Position numbers and translations under genes: made by a program. The notes below the pieces were generated by a model. The model was not told the DNA's origin and ran no database searches. It saw nothing but the letters and a program-made list of their open reading frames with translations. DNA of 64,000 nucleotides from JAIOQA01 sp035493675 (GTDB taxonomy: Bacteria; Myxococcota_A; Polyangia; Haliangiales; Haliangiaceae): contig DATJIA010000335.1 of the NCBI GenBank assembly GCA_035493675.1, positions 3,677-67,676 of the forward strand, read 5' to 3'. Of the stretch, positions 53,520-64,000 are shown in pieces. Each line of letters opens with the position of its first letter. The first letter of the stretch is position 1.

Positions 53520-54539
53520 ATGGCTTGGGAGCGCGCACGCGTCGCGGTGCTCGTCGGGATCGCTGCGTTGGCGGCGGCGCCGATCGTCAGCGCGGGCGGC
53601 GGCGGCGGTGCGTGGATCATCGAGCCGACCGCGGAGGAGCAGGGCGCGGCCTCGGCGGGCGCCGACGACGTCGCGCGCGCGCAGCAGCTCGCGAAGCAGA
53701 AGCAGTACGTCGAGGCGGTGCAGCTGCTCGAGCAGGTCGATCGCGCGCACCCGGCGGCGGTCAACGACTGCAACCTCGCGCTCGCGTACCTGCGCGCCGG
53801 CGTGCTGACGCGCGCGCAGCTCCTGTGGGACGTGAGCGCGCTGCGCAACGGCCTACGGCCGTCGTGGTGCTTGGGCGATCTGTCGAAGCAGCTGTCGACG
53901 GCGCTGCGCGCGGCGGGCTACGTGCCGGTGACGATCGACGTCGTGCCGACCGACGCGGTGCTCGAGGTCGGCGGGATCTCGATGCGCAACGTGCACGTCG
54001 TGTGGCTCGCGCCGGGGCCGTACACGATCGTCGCGCGCGCGCCTTCCTTGCCGGATGGATCGCAGGCGATCACCGTCGCGGCGCCGTCGACGCGCGTGGC
54101 GATCGCGCTGGCGGCGCCGTCGCCGCCGAAGAAGGAGATCGATGCGGGCGTGCGCGCGCCTGATGCGGGCGTGCACGATCTCGATTCGCTCGCGTTGCCC
54201 GACGCCGGCGTCGCCGAGGAGACGGAGCCGCCGACCCAGTGGCCGGCGTGGGCCGCGATCGGCGGCGGCGCGGCGGTGATCGGCGTGGGCGCGATCTTCC
54301 ACGTGAAGGCGCTGTCGGCCAAGGACGACGCGAACCACGCGTACGTCGGATCGACCGCGTTCACCGACGCCGACGATCGCTTCAGCGGCGCGCGCACGAA
54401 GGCGATCGTGTCGTACGTGATCGGCGCGGCGGCGGTCGGGTTCGGCGCGTGGTGGTGGATCGATCATCACGGGCACTCGCGGGTCGGCGTCGAGGCGTCG
54501 TCGAGCGGCGGCGCGCTGACCTTGACGGGGGAGTTCTAG
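53520..54539 (+). CDS. PEGA-type exported protein of kinase operon
   Basis: 339 residues. Signal peptide (VAVLVGIAALAAAPIVSAG), a TPR-like region (AQQLAKQKQYVEAVQLLEQVDRAHPAAVNDCNLALAYLRAG), a PEGA-like segment (PTDAVLEVGGISMRNVHVVWLAPGPYTIVARA), and a C-terminal pair of membrane helices (AAIGGGAAVIGVGAIFHV; IVSYVIGAAAVGFGAWWWI). GTG at 53499 is an alternative start. Stop overlaps the next gene's GTG. Confidence 0.8.
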   Translation: MAWERARVAVLVGIAALAAAPIVSAGGGGGAWIIEPTAEEQGAASAGADDVARAQQLAKQKQYVEAVQLLEQVDRAHPAAVNDCNLALAYLRAGVLTRAQLLWDVSALRNGLRPSWCLGDLSKQLSTALRAAGYVPVTIDVVPTDAVLEVGGISMRNVHVVWLAPGPYTIVARAPSLPDGSQAITVAAPSTRVAIALAAPSPPKKEIDAGVRAPDAGVHDLDSLALPDAGVAEETEPPTQWPAWAAIGGGAAVIGVGAIFHVKALSAKDDANHAYVGSTAFTDADDRFSGARTKAIVSYVIGAAAVGFGAWWWIDHHGHSRVGVEASSSGGALTLTGEF

Positions 54540-56290
54540 TGACGACCTCGCCGCGCCCCGGCGGTGTGCTCCACCGCTTCTGCTCGAGCTGTGATCTCGA
54601 GGTCGACGCGGAGAGCGACGGCGAGTGCCCGAAGTGCGGCGGCAAGCTCGTCGAGATCCGCAGCGCGCACGACGACGTGATCGGCACCGTGATCGACGGT
54701 CGCTTCGAGGTCCGCGATCTGCTCGGCGAAGGCGGCATGGGCACCGTCTATCGCGCGTGGCAGAAGTCGGTCGGGCGCGAGGTCGCGATCAAGGTGATGG
54801 ATCGCCGCTACTCGCGCGACGCGATGGGCGTGAAGCGCTTCCTGCGCGAGGCGCGCCTCGCGAGCCAGCTGTCTCAGCCGAACACGGTCAGCATCTTCGA
54901 TTTCGGCCAAGCCGCCGACGGCCGCTTGTTCATCGCGATGGAGCTGATCCGCGGCCGCACGCTGTTCGACGTCGTAACCAAGGAAGGCACGTTCTCGGCG
55001 GCGCGCGCGTCGCGCGTCGGCGTCCAGATCTGCGACGCGCTCGAGGCCGCGCACGCGCTCAAGATCGTGCACCGCGATCTCAAGCTCGAGAACGTGATCG
55101 TGCTCGATCACCCGCCGGGCCGCGATCTGATCAAGGTGCTCGACTTCGGGCTCGCCAAGAACCTCGAGGACGACAGCTCGCACGCGACCCAGTCGGGCGT
55201 CGTCGTCGGCACGCCGCGCTACATGCCGCCCGAGGCCGCGATGAACGGCACCGCGCTGCGCGCCGGCGATCTCTACGCGCTCGGCGTGATCCTCGGCGAG
55301 CTCGTCACCGGATCGCCGCTCTGGGTGGAGTCGAGCTTCCCGGCGCTGATCGCGGGCAAGCTCGAGCCCGGGCCGGCGATCGAGAAGGTCCCCGTGCCGA
55401 TCAAGTTCATCGTCGCGGAGCTGATCGATCCGGATCCGACGCGGCGGCCGACCGCGGCGCAGACGCGCGCGCGCCTGCTCGAGATCATCGACGATCCGAC
55501 CAGCGCGGGGCCGAGCGGGGCGAAGATCTCGCCGATCGCCGAGACCGTCGAGATGCGCACGCCGACGCCGGGCCGCGCGAGGGTCGCGAGCATCGATCTG
55601 CCGGCGCCGAAAGCGAGCGCGTCGCCGGAGTCGATCGCGGACGTGGCCGTCGAGGTCGAGCCGGCGACCGGCGCGAAGCCGCTCGTGCGGTTCGGGCTCT
55701 CCGAGGCTCCGGCTCCCGCGCTGGATCTCGCGACCCCGAAGCCGCTCGTGAAGACGCCGTCGCCGGCGCCGATCGCGCGCGTGCCCGCGTCGACGACCGC
55801 GGTCGCCGGCGCGTCGGGGCGAGGGTTGTGGCTCGTGATCGGCGCGGGTGCGATCGCCGCGGCGGTCGGCGTCGCGTTCGTGCTCGGCGGGCGCGGCGGC
55901 GACGACGACGCGCCGCGCGCGAAGGCGCCTCCTGCTCCTCCTTCGATCGACATCAAGCCGTCGCCGCCCGAGTCGCAGCCCGCGCCGGCGCCGCAACCTC
56001 CGCCGGACACGCCCGAGACGCGACCGGCGCCGCCGCCCGAGGCGATCACGTTGCGCGTGATCACGAAGCCGGTCGGCGCGACGATCACGATCGACGGCGA
56101 CGTGATGGGCAAGTCGCCGCTCGATCTGAAGCTGCCGCGCAGCGACGACACGATCACGATCGTCGCGAAGCTCGGCGCGCGCAGCGCGACCAAGAAGGTG
56201 AAGCTCGATCGCGGCGGCGACGTCGAGCTCGCGCTGCCCGCCGCTCCCACCCATCACGCGTCGGGCTCCGACGACTCGACGCCCTTCTGA
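54539..56290 (+). CDS. Ser/Thr protein kinase with zinc-ribbon and PEGA domain
   Basis: 583 residues, GTG start overlapping the previous stop by one base. A short N-terminal zinc ribbon (FCSSCDLEVDAESDGECPKCGGK) precedes a Hanks kinase (GEGGMGTVYRAW, VAIKVM, HRDLKLENVIVL, DFGLAK, GTPRYMPPE). After an Ala/Pro/Ser-rich linker comes a transmembrane helix (LWLVIGAGAIAAAVGVAFVL, about residue 430) and an extracytoplasmic PEGA domain (TKPVGATITIDGDVMGKSPLDLKLP). All catalytic residues are present. It may respond to the cytochrome or PEGA proteins of its operon. Confidence 0.93.
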   Translation: MTTSPRPGGVLHRFCSSCDLEVDAESDGECPKCGGKLVEIRSAHDDVIGTVIDGRFEVRDLLGEGGMGTVYRAWQKSVGREVAIKVMDRRYSRDAMGVKRFLREARLASQLSQPNTVSIFDFGQAADGRLFIAMELIRGRTLFDVVTKEGTFSAARASRVGVQICDALEAAHALKIVHRDLKLENVIVLDHPPGRDLIKVLDFGLAKNLEDDSSHATQSGVVVGTPRYMPPEAAMNGTALRAGDLYALGVILGELVTGSPLWVESSFPALIAGKLEPGPAIEKVPVPIKFIVAELIDPDPTRRPTAAQTRARLLEIIDDPTSAGPSGAKISPIAETVEMRTPTPGRARVASIDLPAPKASASPESIADVAVEVEPATGAKPLVRFGLSEAPAPALDLATPKPLVKTPSPAPIARVPASTTAVAGASGRGLWLVIGAGAIAAAVGVAFVLGGRGGDDDAPRAKAPPAPPSIDIKPSPPESQPAPAPQPPPDTPETRPAPPPEAITLRVITKPVGATITIDGDVMGKSPLDLKLPRSDDTITIVAKLGARSATKKVKLDRGGDVELALPAAPTHHASGSDDSTPF

Positions 56291-57456
56291 TGCGCGCGCG
56301 CTTCCTCTCGCTGCTCCTCGTGCCGGCGTGCCTGAGCTCGCCCGACGGCGTCGCGAAGTCGTGGCCGCCGCCGCTCGCGACCGTCGACGTCGCCGCGATC
56401 GTCACCGGCGATCTCGACGGCGACGGCACCTCCGACGCGGTCATCCTGGTCGCGGGCACCGCCGCGACCGGCGCGGGCGCGTACTTCGTGAAAGGCGGCA
56501 CGGATCTCGTCGCGTCGTCGGACGCGCCGATCAAATCCTTCACGAGCTATCGCGCGATCGCCGACGTCGGCGAGCAGGCGAGCGGGACGTTCACGACGAT
56601 CGGCGGCACGCCGGCCGCGATCTTCGCGTACGAGGCGAACAACCAGCTGCAGATGACCGCGTTCGAGAAGGCCGAGCTCACGATCGCCGGCGATCACGCG
56701 ACCGCGCTCCCGCTCGCGTCGGGCCAGCTCGTCGCGGTGCGTCCGATCGCGTTCCCCGGCAGCAACATCCGCTTGGCGGTGATCTCCGGCGACGACGTGC
56801 ACCACGCGGATCTCTCCAACTTCGCGTCGACCGCGTTCGCCGTGAACCCGATGCCGGCCGCGAACCTGGGCGCGTGGCACGAGCCGCAGGTCGTGACCAG
56901 CTTCGCGTCGGGCGCCGATCAGGTCGCCGCGGTCGCGTCGCGCATGTCGATCGACACGTCGACGATCCCGACCAAGCCGCCGGAGCAGGGCGGCATGTTC
57001 ACGTGGTCGAACGTGCGCACCGGCGCGGCGTGGATCGGGCAGACCGCCGCGGATCTCGGCACCGGCCGCGAGGCGGTGATCGGCTTCGCGCCCGGCGCCG
57101 GCGGCGCGGGCCAGCTGTGCGCGATCGATCCGTCGACGGCCGGCGCCGGCGCGTGCGTGGCGACGATGATCATGGCGCCGTCGGACGTCGCGGTGCTCGC
57201 CGGCAAGATCGACACCGACGCGATGACCGACGTCGCGATCGTGCAAGGCGGATCGAGCGGCGCGATCGTGCAGTTCGCGCCGAACCCGGTGCTGTCCGGC
57301 TCGACGCTCGGCGGCCCGACGCTCTTGCCCGCGAAGGCCACGCCGATCACGAACGCGCGCGCCGCGCTCTACTCGAACGGCGTCCTGCTCGTCGGCAAAG
57401 ACGGCGCGACGGCGTGCGTCGGCCTGATGATCGGCGCGGTCGGCGCCTGCAAGTAG
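56290..57456 (+). CDS. Hypothetical lipoprotein
   Basis: 388 residues. Signal MRARFLSLLLVPACLSS with lipobox VPAC and one FG-GAP/dockerin-like stretch (VTGDLDGDGTSDAVILV). The rest is beta-rich, with the low-charge look of a secreted beta-propeller or lectin-like domain. Final gene of the cytochrome/kinase operon (ATG overlaps the kinase stop). Its stop lies 2 bp from the convergent glycosylase gene. No family recognised. Confidence 0.75.
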   Translation: MRARFLSLLLVPACLSSPDGVAKSWPPPLATVDVAAIVTGDLDGDGTSDAVILVAGTAATGAGAYFVKGGTDLVASSDAPIKSFTSYRAIADVGEQASGTFTTIGGTPAAIFAYEANNQLQMTAFEKAELTIAGDHATALPLASGQLVAVRPIAFPGSNIRLAVISGDDVHHADLSNFASTAFAVNPMPAANLGAWHEPQVVTSFASGADQVAAVASRMSIDTSTIPTKPPEQGGMFTWSNVRTGAAWIGQTAADLGTGREAVIGFAPGAGGAGQLCAIDPSTAGAGACVATMIMAPSDVAVLAGKIDTDAMTDVAIVQGGSSGAIVQFAPNPVLSGSTLGGPTLLPAKATPITNARAALYSNGVLLVGKDGATACVGLMIGAVGACK

Positions 57457-57470
57457 CGCTACGCGCCGAC
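57439..57470 (+). terminator. Candidate bidirectional terminator between convergent genes
   Basis: Arms GTCGGCGC and GCGCCGAC (8 bp, exact) enclose the palindrome GTAGCGCTAC, in which the two opposing stop codons TAG and CTA sit 2 bp apart. No T-run. Confidence 0.4.
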
Positions 57471-58328
57471 GCGAAGGTAGTAGCTCCAGTAGCCGATCGT
57501 GTGCGCGTAGCGATCGAGCGTGTCGGCCGCGGACCAGCGCGGGCCGTAGACCGCGCGCGCGGCGCGCGCGAACACGGGGCCGTTCGGATCGAGCTGGTCC
57601 ATGCGGCCGAGCCCGCGCAAGAGGATCGCGCGCGCCGAGAACGGGCCGATGCCGCGGATCGCGGTGAGCGCGGCGAACGCGTCGTCGTACGGCGCCGCGC
57701 GCAGCCACGCCTCGCCGAGCGACGCGACGCCGTCGATCGCCGCGACCATGCGGCGCGCCTTCTCGGGATGGCGGAGGATCGCCGCGAAGTCTTCCTCGCG
57801 CGCGCGCGCGAGCTCGTCGAAGCTGGGGAACGCGACCAGCTCGTGCGCGCCGAAGCGCGCGCGCGGACCGAGCGCGTGCGCGAGCTTCGCCTTCTGCGCC
57901 GCCGCGAGGTGGATCGGCGTGCGCTGCATGATCACCGCGTAGCAGGTGATCTCGGCGAGCGTCAGGAAGCGCACGTGATGGAGGCCGCGCAGTCGCTCGA
58001 CCAACGCGCGATACGGCGCCGCGTCGCCGGCGGCGCGGGCGTAGAAGTCGGCGAGATCGTCGTCGGCGCTGACGAACAGCGCGCAGAGCCGCGCGGCCTC
58101 GCGCGTGTCTTCGCCAGAAGCCGCGCCTTCGAGCTCGAGCGCGAGCGACGCGCCGGCCGCGCGGATCCGGAAGCCGACACCGCGGTCCCCGATCCCCAGC
58201 GCGCCGATCACGCTGTCGCCGGAGATCACGAAGTCGCGCGCGCACGGCGGGAAGCTCTGCACGAAGTCGAGCGTGTGGCGGAAGTCGAACGGGGGCCGGA
58301 CGGAGATGTCCGAGATCGCGAGCGTCAT
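57459..58328 (-). CDS. AlkA-like DNA-3-methyladenine glycosylase
   Basis: 289 residues. Helix-hairpin-helix with LTAIRGIGPFSARAILLRGLGRMDQLDP followed by the Asp-containing segment (DPNGPVFARAARAVYG) of the HhH-GPD DNA glycosylases, plus an N-terminal beta domain as in AlkA (FDFRHTLDFVQSFPP). Removes alkylated bases in base excision repair. Last gene of the minus-strand run metH-HIT-pseudokinase-glycosylase. Confidence 0.87.
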   Translation of the reverse strand: MTLAISDISVRPPFDFRHTLDFVQSFPPCARDFVISGDSVIGALGIGDRGVGFRIRAAGASLALELEGAASGEDTREAARLCALFVSADDDLADFYARAAGDAAPYRALVERLRGLHHVRFLTLAEITCYAVIMQRTPIHLAAAQKAKLAHALGPRARFGAHELVAFPSFDELARAREEDFAAILRHPEKARRMVAAIDGVASLGEAWLRAAPYDDAFAALTAIRGIGPFSARAILLRGLGRMDQLDPNGPVFARAARAVYGPRWSAADTLDRYAHTIGYWSYYLRVGA

Positions 58329-58353
58329 GCGATCACGGTGCGCGGCGCGCGTG

Positions 58354-60885
58354 TCAGCGGGTTGTCAGTAGATGATGCGCGCGCATCCAGCGCTCGAGCT
58401 CCGGGTGGCTGGGGTCGGTCGGATCGAGCGCCGCGTACGCCGCCGGGGCATCCGCGAGGCCCTTGGCCGCGTCGTGGCCGGAGTCGACGCGCGCGCGATC
58501 GAGCTGGAAGCGCGCGATCGCGACCATCGGCGCGGTGTCCTGCGCGGGGCGCAGCGCGAGCGCGCGCGAGAGCGGCGCGATCGCGTCGGCGGGGCGGCCG
58601 GTGTGGTACAGGCACTCGCCGATGCCGAGCAGCGGCCACGCGAGCACCGGGTTGTCGTCGCCGCCGGCGCGCTCCTCGACGTCGATCGCGCTCGCGTAGT
58701 CGGCGGCCGCCTGGTCGCAGTGGCCGAGGCGCGCGCGCAGGTCGGCGCGTTGATCGAACGCGCGGCCGAGGTTCTCGGTCGCGCCGCCCTGCGCTTGCAT
58801 CGCGGCGATCGCGAGGTCGAGCTCGTGCAGCGCGTCGGCGTCGCGGTGCAAGTGGACGAGCGTCGAGGCGCGCCCGAAATGCGCCATCGCGCGCACCGGA
58901 TCGTCGTCGGCGAGCCGCGCGCGATCCATCGCGAGCACGCGCTCGAAGAGCGCGAGCGATTGATCGTTCTTGCCCTGCATGCCGCGCGTCACCGCGAGCC
59001 CGACCAGCGAGAGCGCGAGCGCCGGCGAGTCGCCGAGGCGCGCCTCGCGGATCCGCACCGCGGTCTCGAGCGCGTCGCTCGCTTCGTCGTAGCGTGTGAG
59101 CGACTGCAGGCCCTGGCCGAGGTTGCTCCACGCGTACGCCTCGTCGAGGCTGTCGGGCCCGAGCAGCCCGCGATAGAACGCGATCGTCTCCTTGTAGGTC
59201 TCGAGCGACGCGCGCTGGAGCCCGCTCGTCCACTGCGCGTTCGCGATCTCGAACAAGACGTCGCCGCGCAGCTTCGCGTGCGGCGAGTCGGGTTGGCTCG
59301 CGCCGGCGCGGTCGAGCAGCGCGAGCGCGGTCGTGATCAGCACGAGGCCGTCGGTCGGGCGCGCGCTCTCGTCGAGGACGACCGCCTCGCCGTAGAGCAG
59401 CTCGACGCGCAGATCGATCGGCTCGCCCGCGCGCACGACGGCCGCGCTCGCCGCGGGCACGAGCGCGAGCGCGCGATCGGGCTCGCCGCGCCGGCCGGTG
59501 ATGTCGATCAGGCCGGTCCACGCGATCGCTTCGTCGCGCGGCGCGTGCGCGGCGGCGGCGACCTGCGTGAGCTCGCGCGACGCGCTCTCGGCGGTCGCGA
59601 AGTCGTCGACGTCGAACGCGACCTGCACCTGCTGCGCGAGCGCCGCCGACAAGGTCGGCTCGAACCGGAGCGCGCGCGCCCGCGCGACCACCGCGCGCGA
59701 GCGATCGGGGAGCCCCTCGAGCGCGCCGCCCTTGTGGCGCGCCTCGATCTCGTCGAGCTCGCGCTCGAGCGCGCGCACCGCGGCGCGCGCCGCCGGATCG
59801 CGCGGCGGCGGGATCGCGGCGGCGAGCTCCTTCGGATCGGAGCAGCCTTCGATCGACTCGAGCTGCGTGAGGCCGGACAGCGCGTGATCGAGCGCGCGGA
59901 AGTCGCGCGTGCTCGCGAGCACGGCGAGGCCGTCGTCGAGCGCGTCGAGGCGGCGATCGAGGCAGCGCATGCGGAGATCGAGCGTCGCGTCGGGTTGCTC
60001 GCGCGCGCGGGTCGCGCGGCACGCGTCGACCCGCACGTCGGACCACCTGCGCGCGTAGCGATCGATGCGGATCGTCAGCGCGTTCGCGCGCGGCGCGCCG
60101 GTCGTGCGATCGAGCGCGCGGATGTGCTCGACGATCGACGCGCGCCGCGCGGCGCCCCAGATCGGATCGAGCTTGGCGGCCGGCGGCGGGCACGGATCCT
60201 CGTCGGGGCCGCGACCGCCCGCGATCCACGCGCCGGTCGCGACCGCGGCGGCGATCGCGACCGCGCCGACCGCGATCGCCGCGCGCCGCGGGCCGCCGCG
60301 CGCGCGATCGAGGATCGCGATCGCCGCGTCGATCGAGCCCGCGCGATCGATCCGCGCCAGCCGCGCGCGCACGTTCGGCGGCACGCGCGTGTCGTCGAGC
60401 GCTTCGCGCAGCGCCGCCACGTACGCCCGCAGGTCGTCGCCCTTGCTCGCGCCTTCGCCGCGCAACCCGAAGTCGCCGAGGCGCGGCACGCCGTCGCGAT
60501 CGATCACGACGCCGGCTTCGATCGCGCCGTGCGCGACGCCGCGCGCGTGCGCCGCCGCGAGCCCGCGGCCGATCGCCGCGAACACGTCGACGATCGCGCG
60601 CCAGCTCGGCTTCGCCGCGCGCCACGCCTCGAGCGCTTCGCCCTCGGCGAGCTCCTTGACGATCACGATCTCGCCGTCGCCCGCGATCGCTTCGTAGACG
60701 GAGATCACGTTCGGATGCGTCACTTGCGCCTGCGCGCGCGCGGCGCGCAGCACGCGCTCGTCGGCGCCGGCGACGCGCTCGAGGGCGACGGTGCGCCCGA
60801 GCACGGGATCGCGCGCCTCGAAGACGACGCCGGCGGCGCCGTCGCCGATCCGCCGCCCGATCTCGAAGCGGTCGAGCGCGCCCAC
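58354..60885 (-). CDS. TPR-containing kinase-fold protein with degenerate catalytic site (pseudokinase)
   Basis: 843 residues, GTG start. N-lobe glycine loop IGDGAAGVVF is kept, but the ATP-binding Lys is E36 (VALE for VALK), the HRDxKxxN loop reads H119-G-A-I-E-A-G-V, and the activation segment is cut to a short stretch after D138-F-G. A transmembrane helix (IAVGAVAIAAAVATGAWIAG, about residue 235) leads to some 580 residues of TPRs. The extracellular architecture matches the active kinase at 13507, so this is a receptor with a silent kinase. TAGGCT lies 6 nt before the start, but it includes the HIT gene stop. Confidence 0.87.
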   Translation of the reverse strand: MGALDRFEIGRRIGDGAAGVVFEARDPVLGRTVALERVAGADERVLRAARAQAQVTHPNVISVYEAIAGDGEIVIVKELAEGEALEAWRAAKPSWRAIVDVFAAIGRGLAAAHARGVAHGAIEAGVVIDRDGVPRLGDFGLRGEGASKGDDLRAYVAALREALDDTRVPPNVRARLARIDRAGSIDAAIAILDRARGGPRRAAIAVGAVAIAAAVATGAWIAGGRGPDEDPCPPPAAKLDPIWGAARRASIVEHIRALDRTTGAPRANALTIRIDRYARRWSDVRVDACRATRAREQPDATLDLRMRCLDRRLDALDDGLAVLASTRDFRALDHALSGLTQLESIEGCSDPKELAAAIPPPRDPAARAAVRALERELDEIEARHKGGALEGLPDRSRAVVARARALRFEPTLSAALAQQVQVAFDVDDFATAESASRELTQVAAAAHAPRDEAIAWTGLIDITGRRGEPDRALALVPAASAAVVRAGEPIDLRVELLYGEAVVLDESARPTDGLVLITTALALLDRAGASQPDSPHAKLRGDVLFEIANAQWTSGLQRASLETYKETIAFYRGLLGPDSLDEAYAWSNLGQGLQSLTRYDEASDALETAVRIREARLGDSPALALSLVGLAVTRGMQGKNDQSLALFERVLAMDRARLADDDPVRAMAHFGRASTLVHLHRDADALHELDLAIAAMQAQGGATENLGRAFDQRADLRARLGHCDQAAADYASAIDVEERAGGDDNPVLAWPLLGIGECLYHTGRPADAIAPLSRALALRPAQDTAPMVAIARFQLDRARVDSGHDAAKGLADAPAAYAALDPTDPSHPELERWMRAHHLLTTR

Positions 60886-60894
60886 GCGACCAGC

Positions 60895-61365
60895 CTAACG
60901 CGGCGGCGGCGTCTCGGCGAGCGCGCGTCGATACGCCTCGGTCACGCGCGCGACCTCGCCGAGATCGACCGCCACCTCGCCGGCGCCGACCGCGCGCTGC
61001 AGATCGAAGACCGACCACGCCTTCGCCTCGCGCGGCATCGTCGCGTAGCGCGGCACCATGTGCGCGTGGAAGTGCGGGTGGCTCTCGCCCATCGCCGCGG
61101 TGTAGATGCGCAAGGCGCCGGTGACCTGCTCGAGCACGCGCTCGAAGTGGCGCAACGCCGGCCCGAACGCGCGCGCCTCGCCGTCGTCGAAGTGCGCGGG
61201 CCCGCCGACGTGGCGTTTCGTGATCAAGAGCATCCAGCCGGGCACGCCGGCCGGCTCGGCGTGGCGCACGTGCCAGAGATCGTCCTCGTAGATCGCGGCC
61301 GCGGGCGCGTCGCCGTAGAGCGACTGGCAGACGCCGCAGGTGGCAGAGAAGGAGGGGTGCTTCAT
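60895..61365 (-). CDS. HIT family nucleotide-binding protein
   Basis: 156 residues. Histidine-triad motif HPHFHAHMVPR near residue 95 and a CGVC Zn-binding pair at the N-terminus, as in FHIT/HinT-like hydrolases of nucleotide phosphoramidates or dinucleoside polyphosphates. TATGTT is 9 nt upstream of the ATG; metH ends 20 bp away on the same strand. Confidence 0.92.
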   Translation of the reverse strand: MKHPSFSATCGVCQSLYGDAPAAAIYEDDLWHVRHAEPAGVPGWMLLITKRHVGGPAHFDDGEARAFGPALRHFERVLEQVTGALRIYTAAMGESHPHFHAHMVPRYATMPREAKAWSVFDLQRAVGAGEVAVDLGEVARVTEAYRRALAETPPPR

Positions 61366-61374
61366 CGAGCCGCG

Positions 61375-61380
61375 AACATA
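61375..61380 (-). promoter_or_regulatory. Candidate -10 box (TATGTT) of the HIT gene
   Basis: Minus strand, in the 20-bp gap after metH, 9 nt before the HIT start at 61365. Confidence 0.4.
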
Positions 61381-61385
61381 CAACT

Positions 61386-64000
<2,615 letters not shown>

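Overview
The window reads as a stretch of chromosome from a high-GC (about 70% by eye), Gram-negative, predatory/social-type bacterium of the Myxococcota (former Deltaproteobacteria). Supporting this are a sigma factor of the Myxococcales-specific Sig-70 type, four large Ser/Thr-kinase genes (three fused to TPR or PEGA regions, one with a degenerate catalytic core), many short hypothetical lipoproteins, a myxococcal cysteine-rich repeat protein, an OmpA protein with thrombospondin-type calcium repeats, FadL, BamD and TonB/ExbBD. It looks like ordinary core chromosome with small repeat elements; no phage, plasmid, rRNA, tRNA or CRISPR was seen.

Layout. 1-5.9 kb: prkA (5' end cut off), a 72-residue ribbon-helix-helix protein, yeaH, spoVR and a PP2C phosphatase, i.e. 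the conserved PrkA stress/starvation kinase operon with extra parts. 5.9-11.2 kb: a 2-hydroxyacid dehydrogenase, a glyoxalase-fold lipoprotein and a heterodimeric ABC exporter. 11.2-16.6 kb: an ECF-type sigma factor, a TolB-like beta-propeller lipoprotein and a Cys-rich lipoprotein, facing away from a receptor kinase that carries an anti-sigma-type zinc finger. 16.5-19.4 kb: two Ig-like lipoproteins, a metallophosphatase and a 1-Cys peroxiredoxin. 19.4-26.1 kb (minus): a GT-C glycosyltransferase, OmpA/TSP3 and the truD-exbB-exbD-tonB cluster. 26.2-31.8 kb: ChaN-like lipoprotein, TPR kinase, TPR protein, BamD. 31.9-37.6 kb: MshEN protein, lipoprotein, mnmG, fadL. 37.6-38.7 kb: a 147-bp imperfect palindrome next to a REP-associated tyrosine transposase. 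38.7-43.4 kb: small membrane protein, MoxR/VWA pair, PilZ/PEGA protein. 43.5-50 kb: gamma-glutamyltranspeptidase, M16 peptidase, biotin carboxylase. 50-57.5 kb: two surface-type proteins, then a palindrome-controlled cytochrome c / PEGA / kinase / lipoprotein operon. 57.5-64 kb (minus): metH (cut at the edge), HIT protein, a TPR pseudokinase and an AlkA-like glycosylase.

Cross-cutting observations. Many genes that head transcription units carry a TANNNT box 5-11 nt before the start codon, the pattern expected of leaderless or near-leaderless mRNAs. Convergent genes abut or overlap at their 3' ends at seven of eight junctions. Short palindromic repeats are scattered through the window, and one appears to have inserted in frame, with a 10-bp duplication, into a kinase activation loop.
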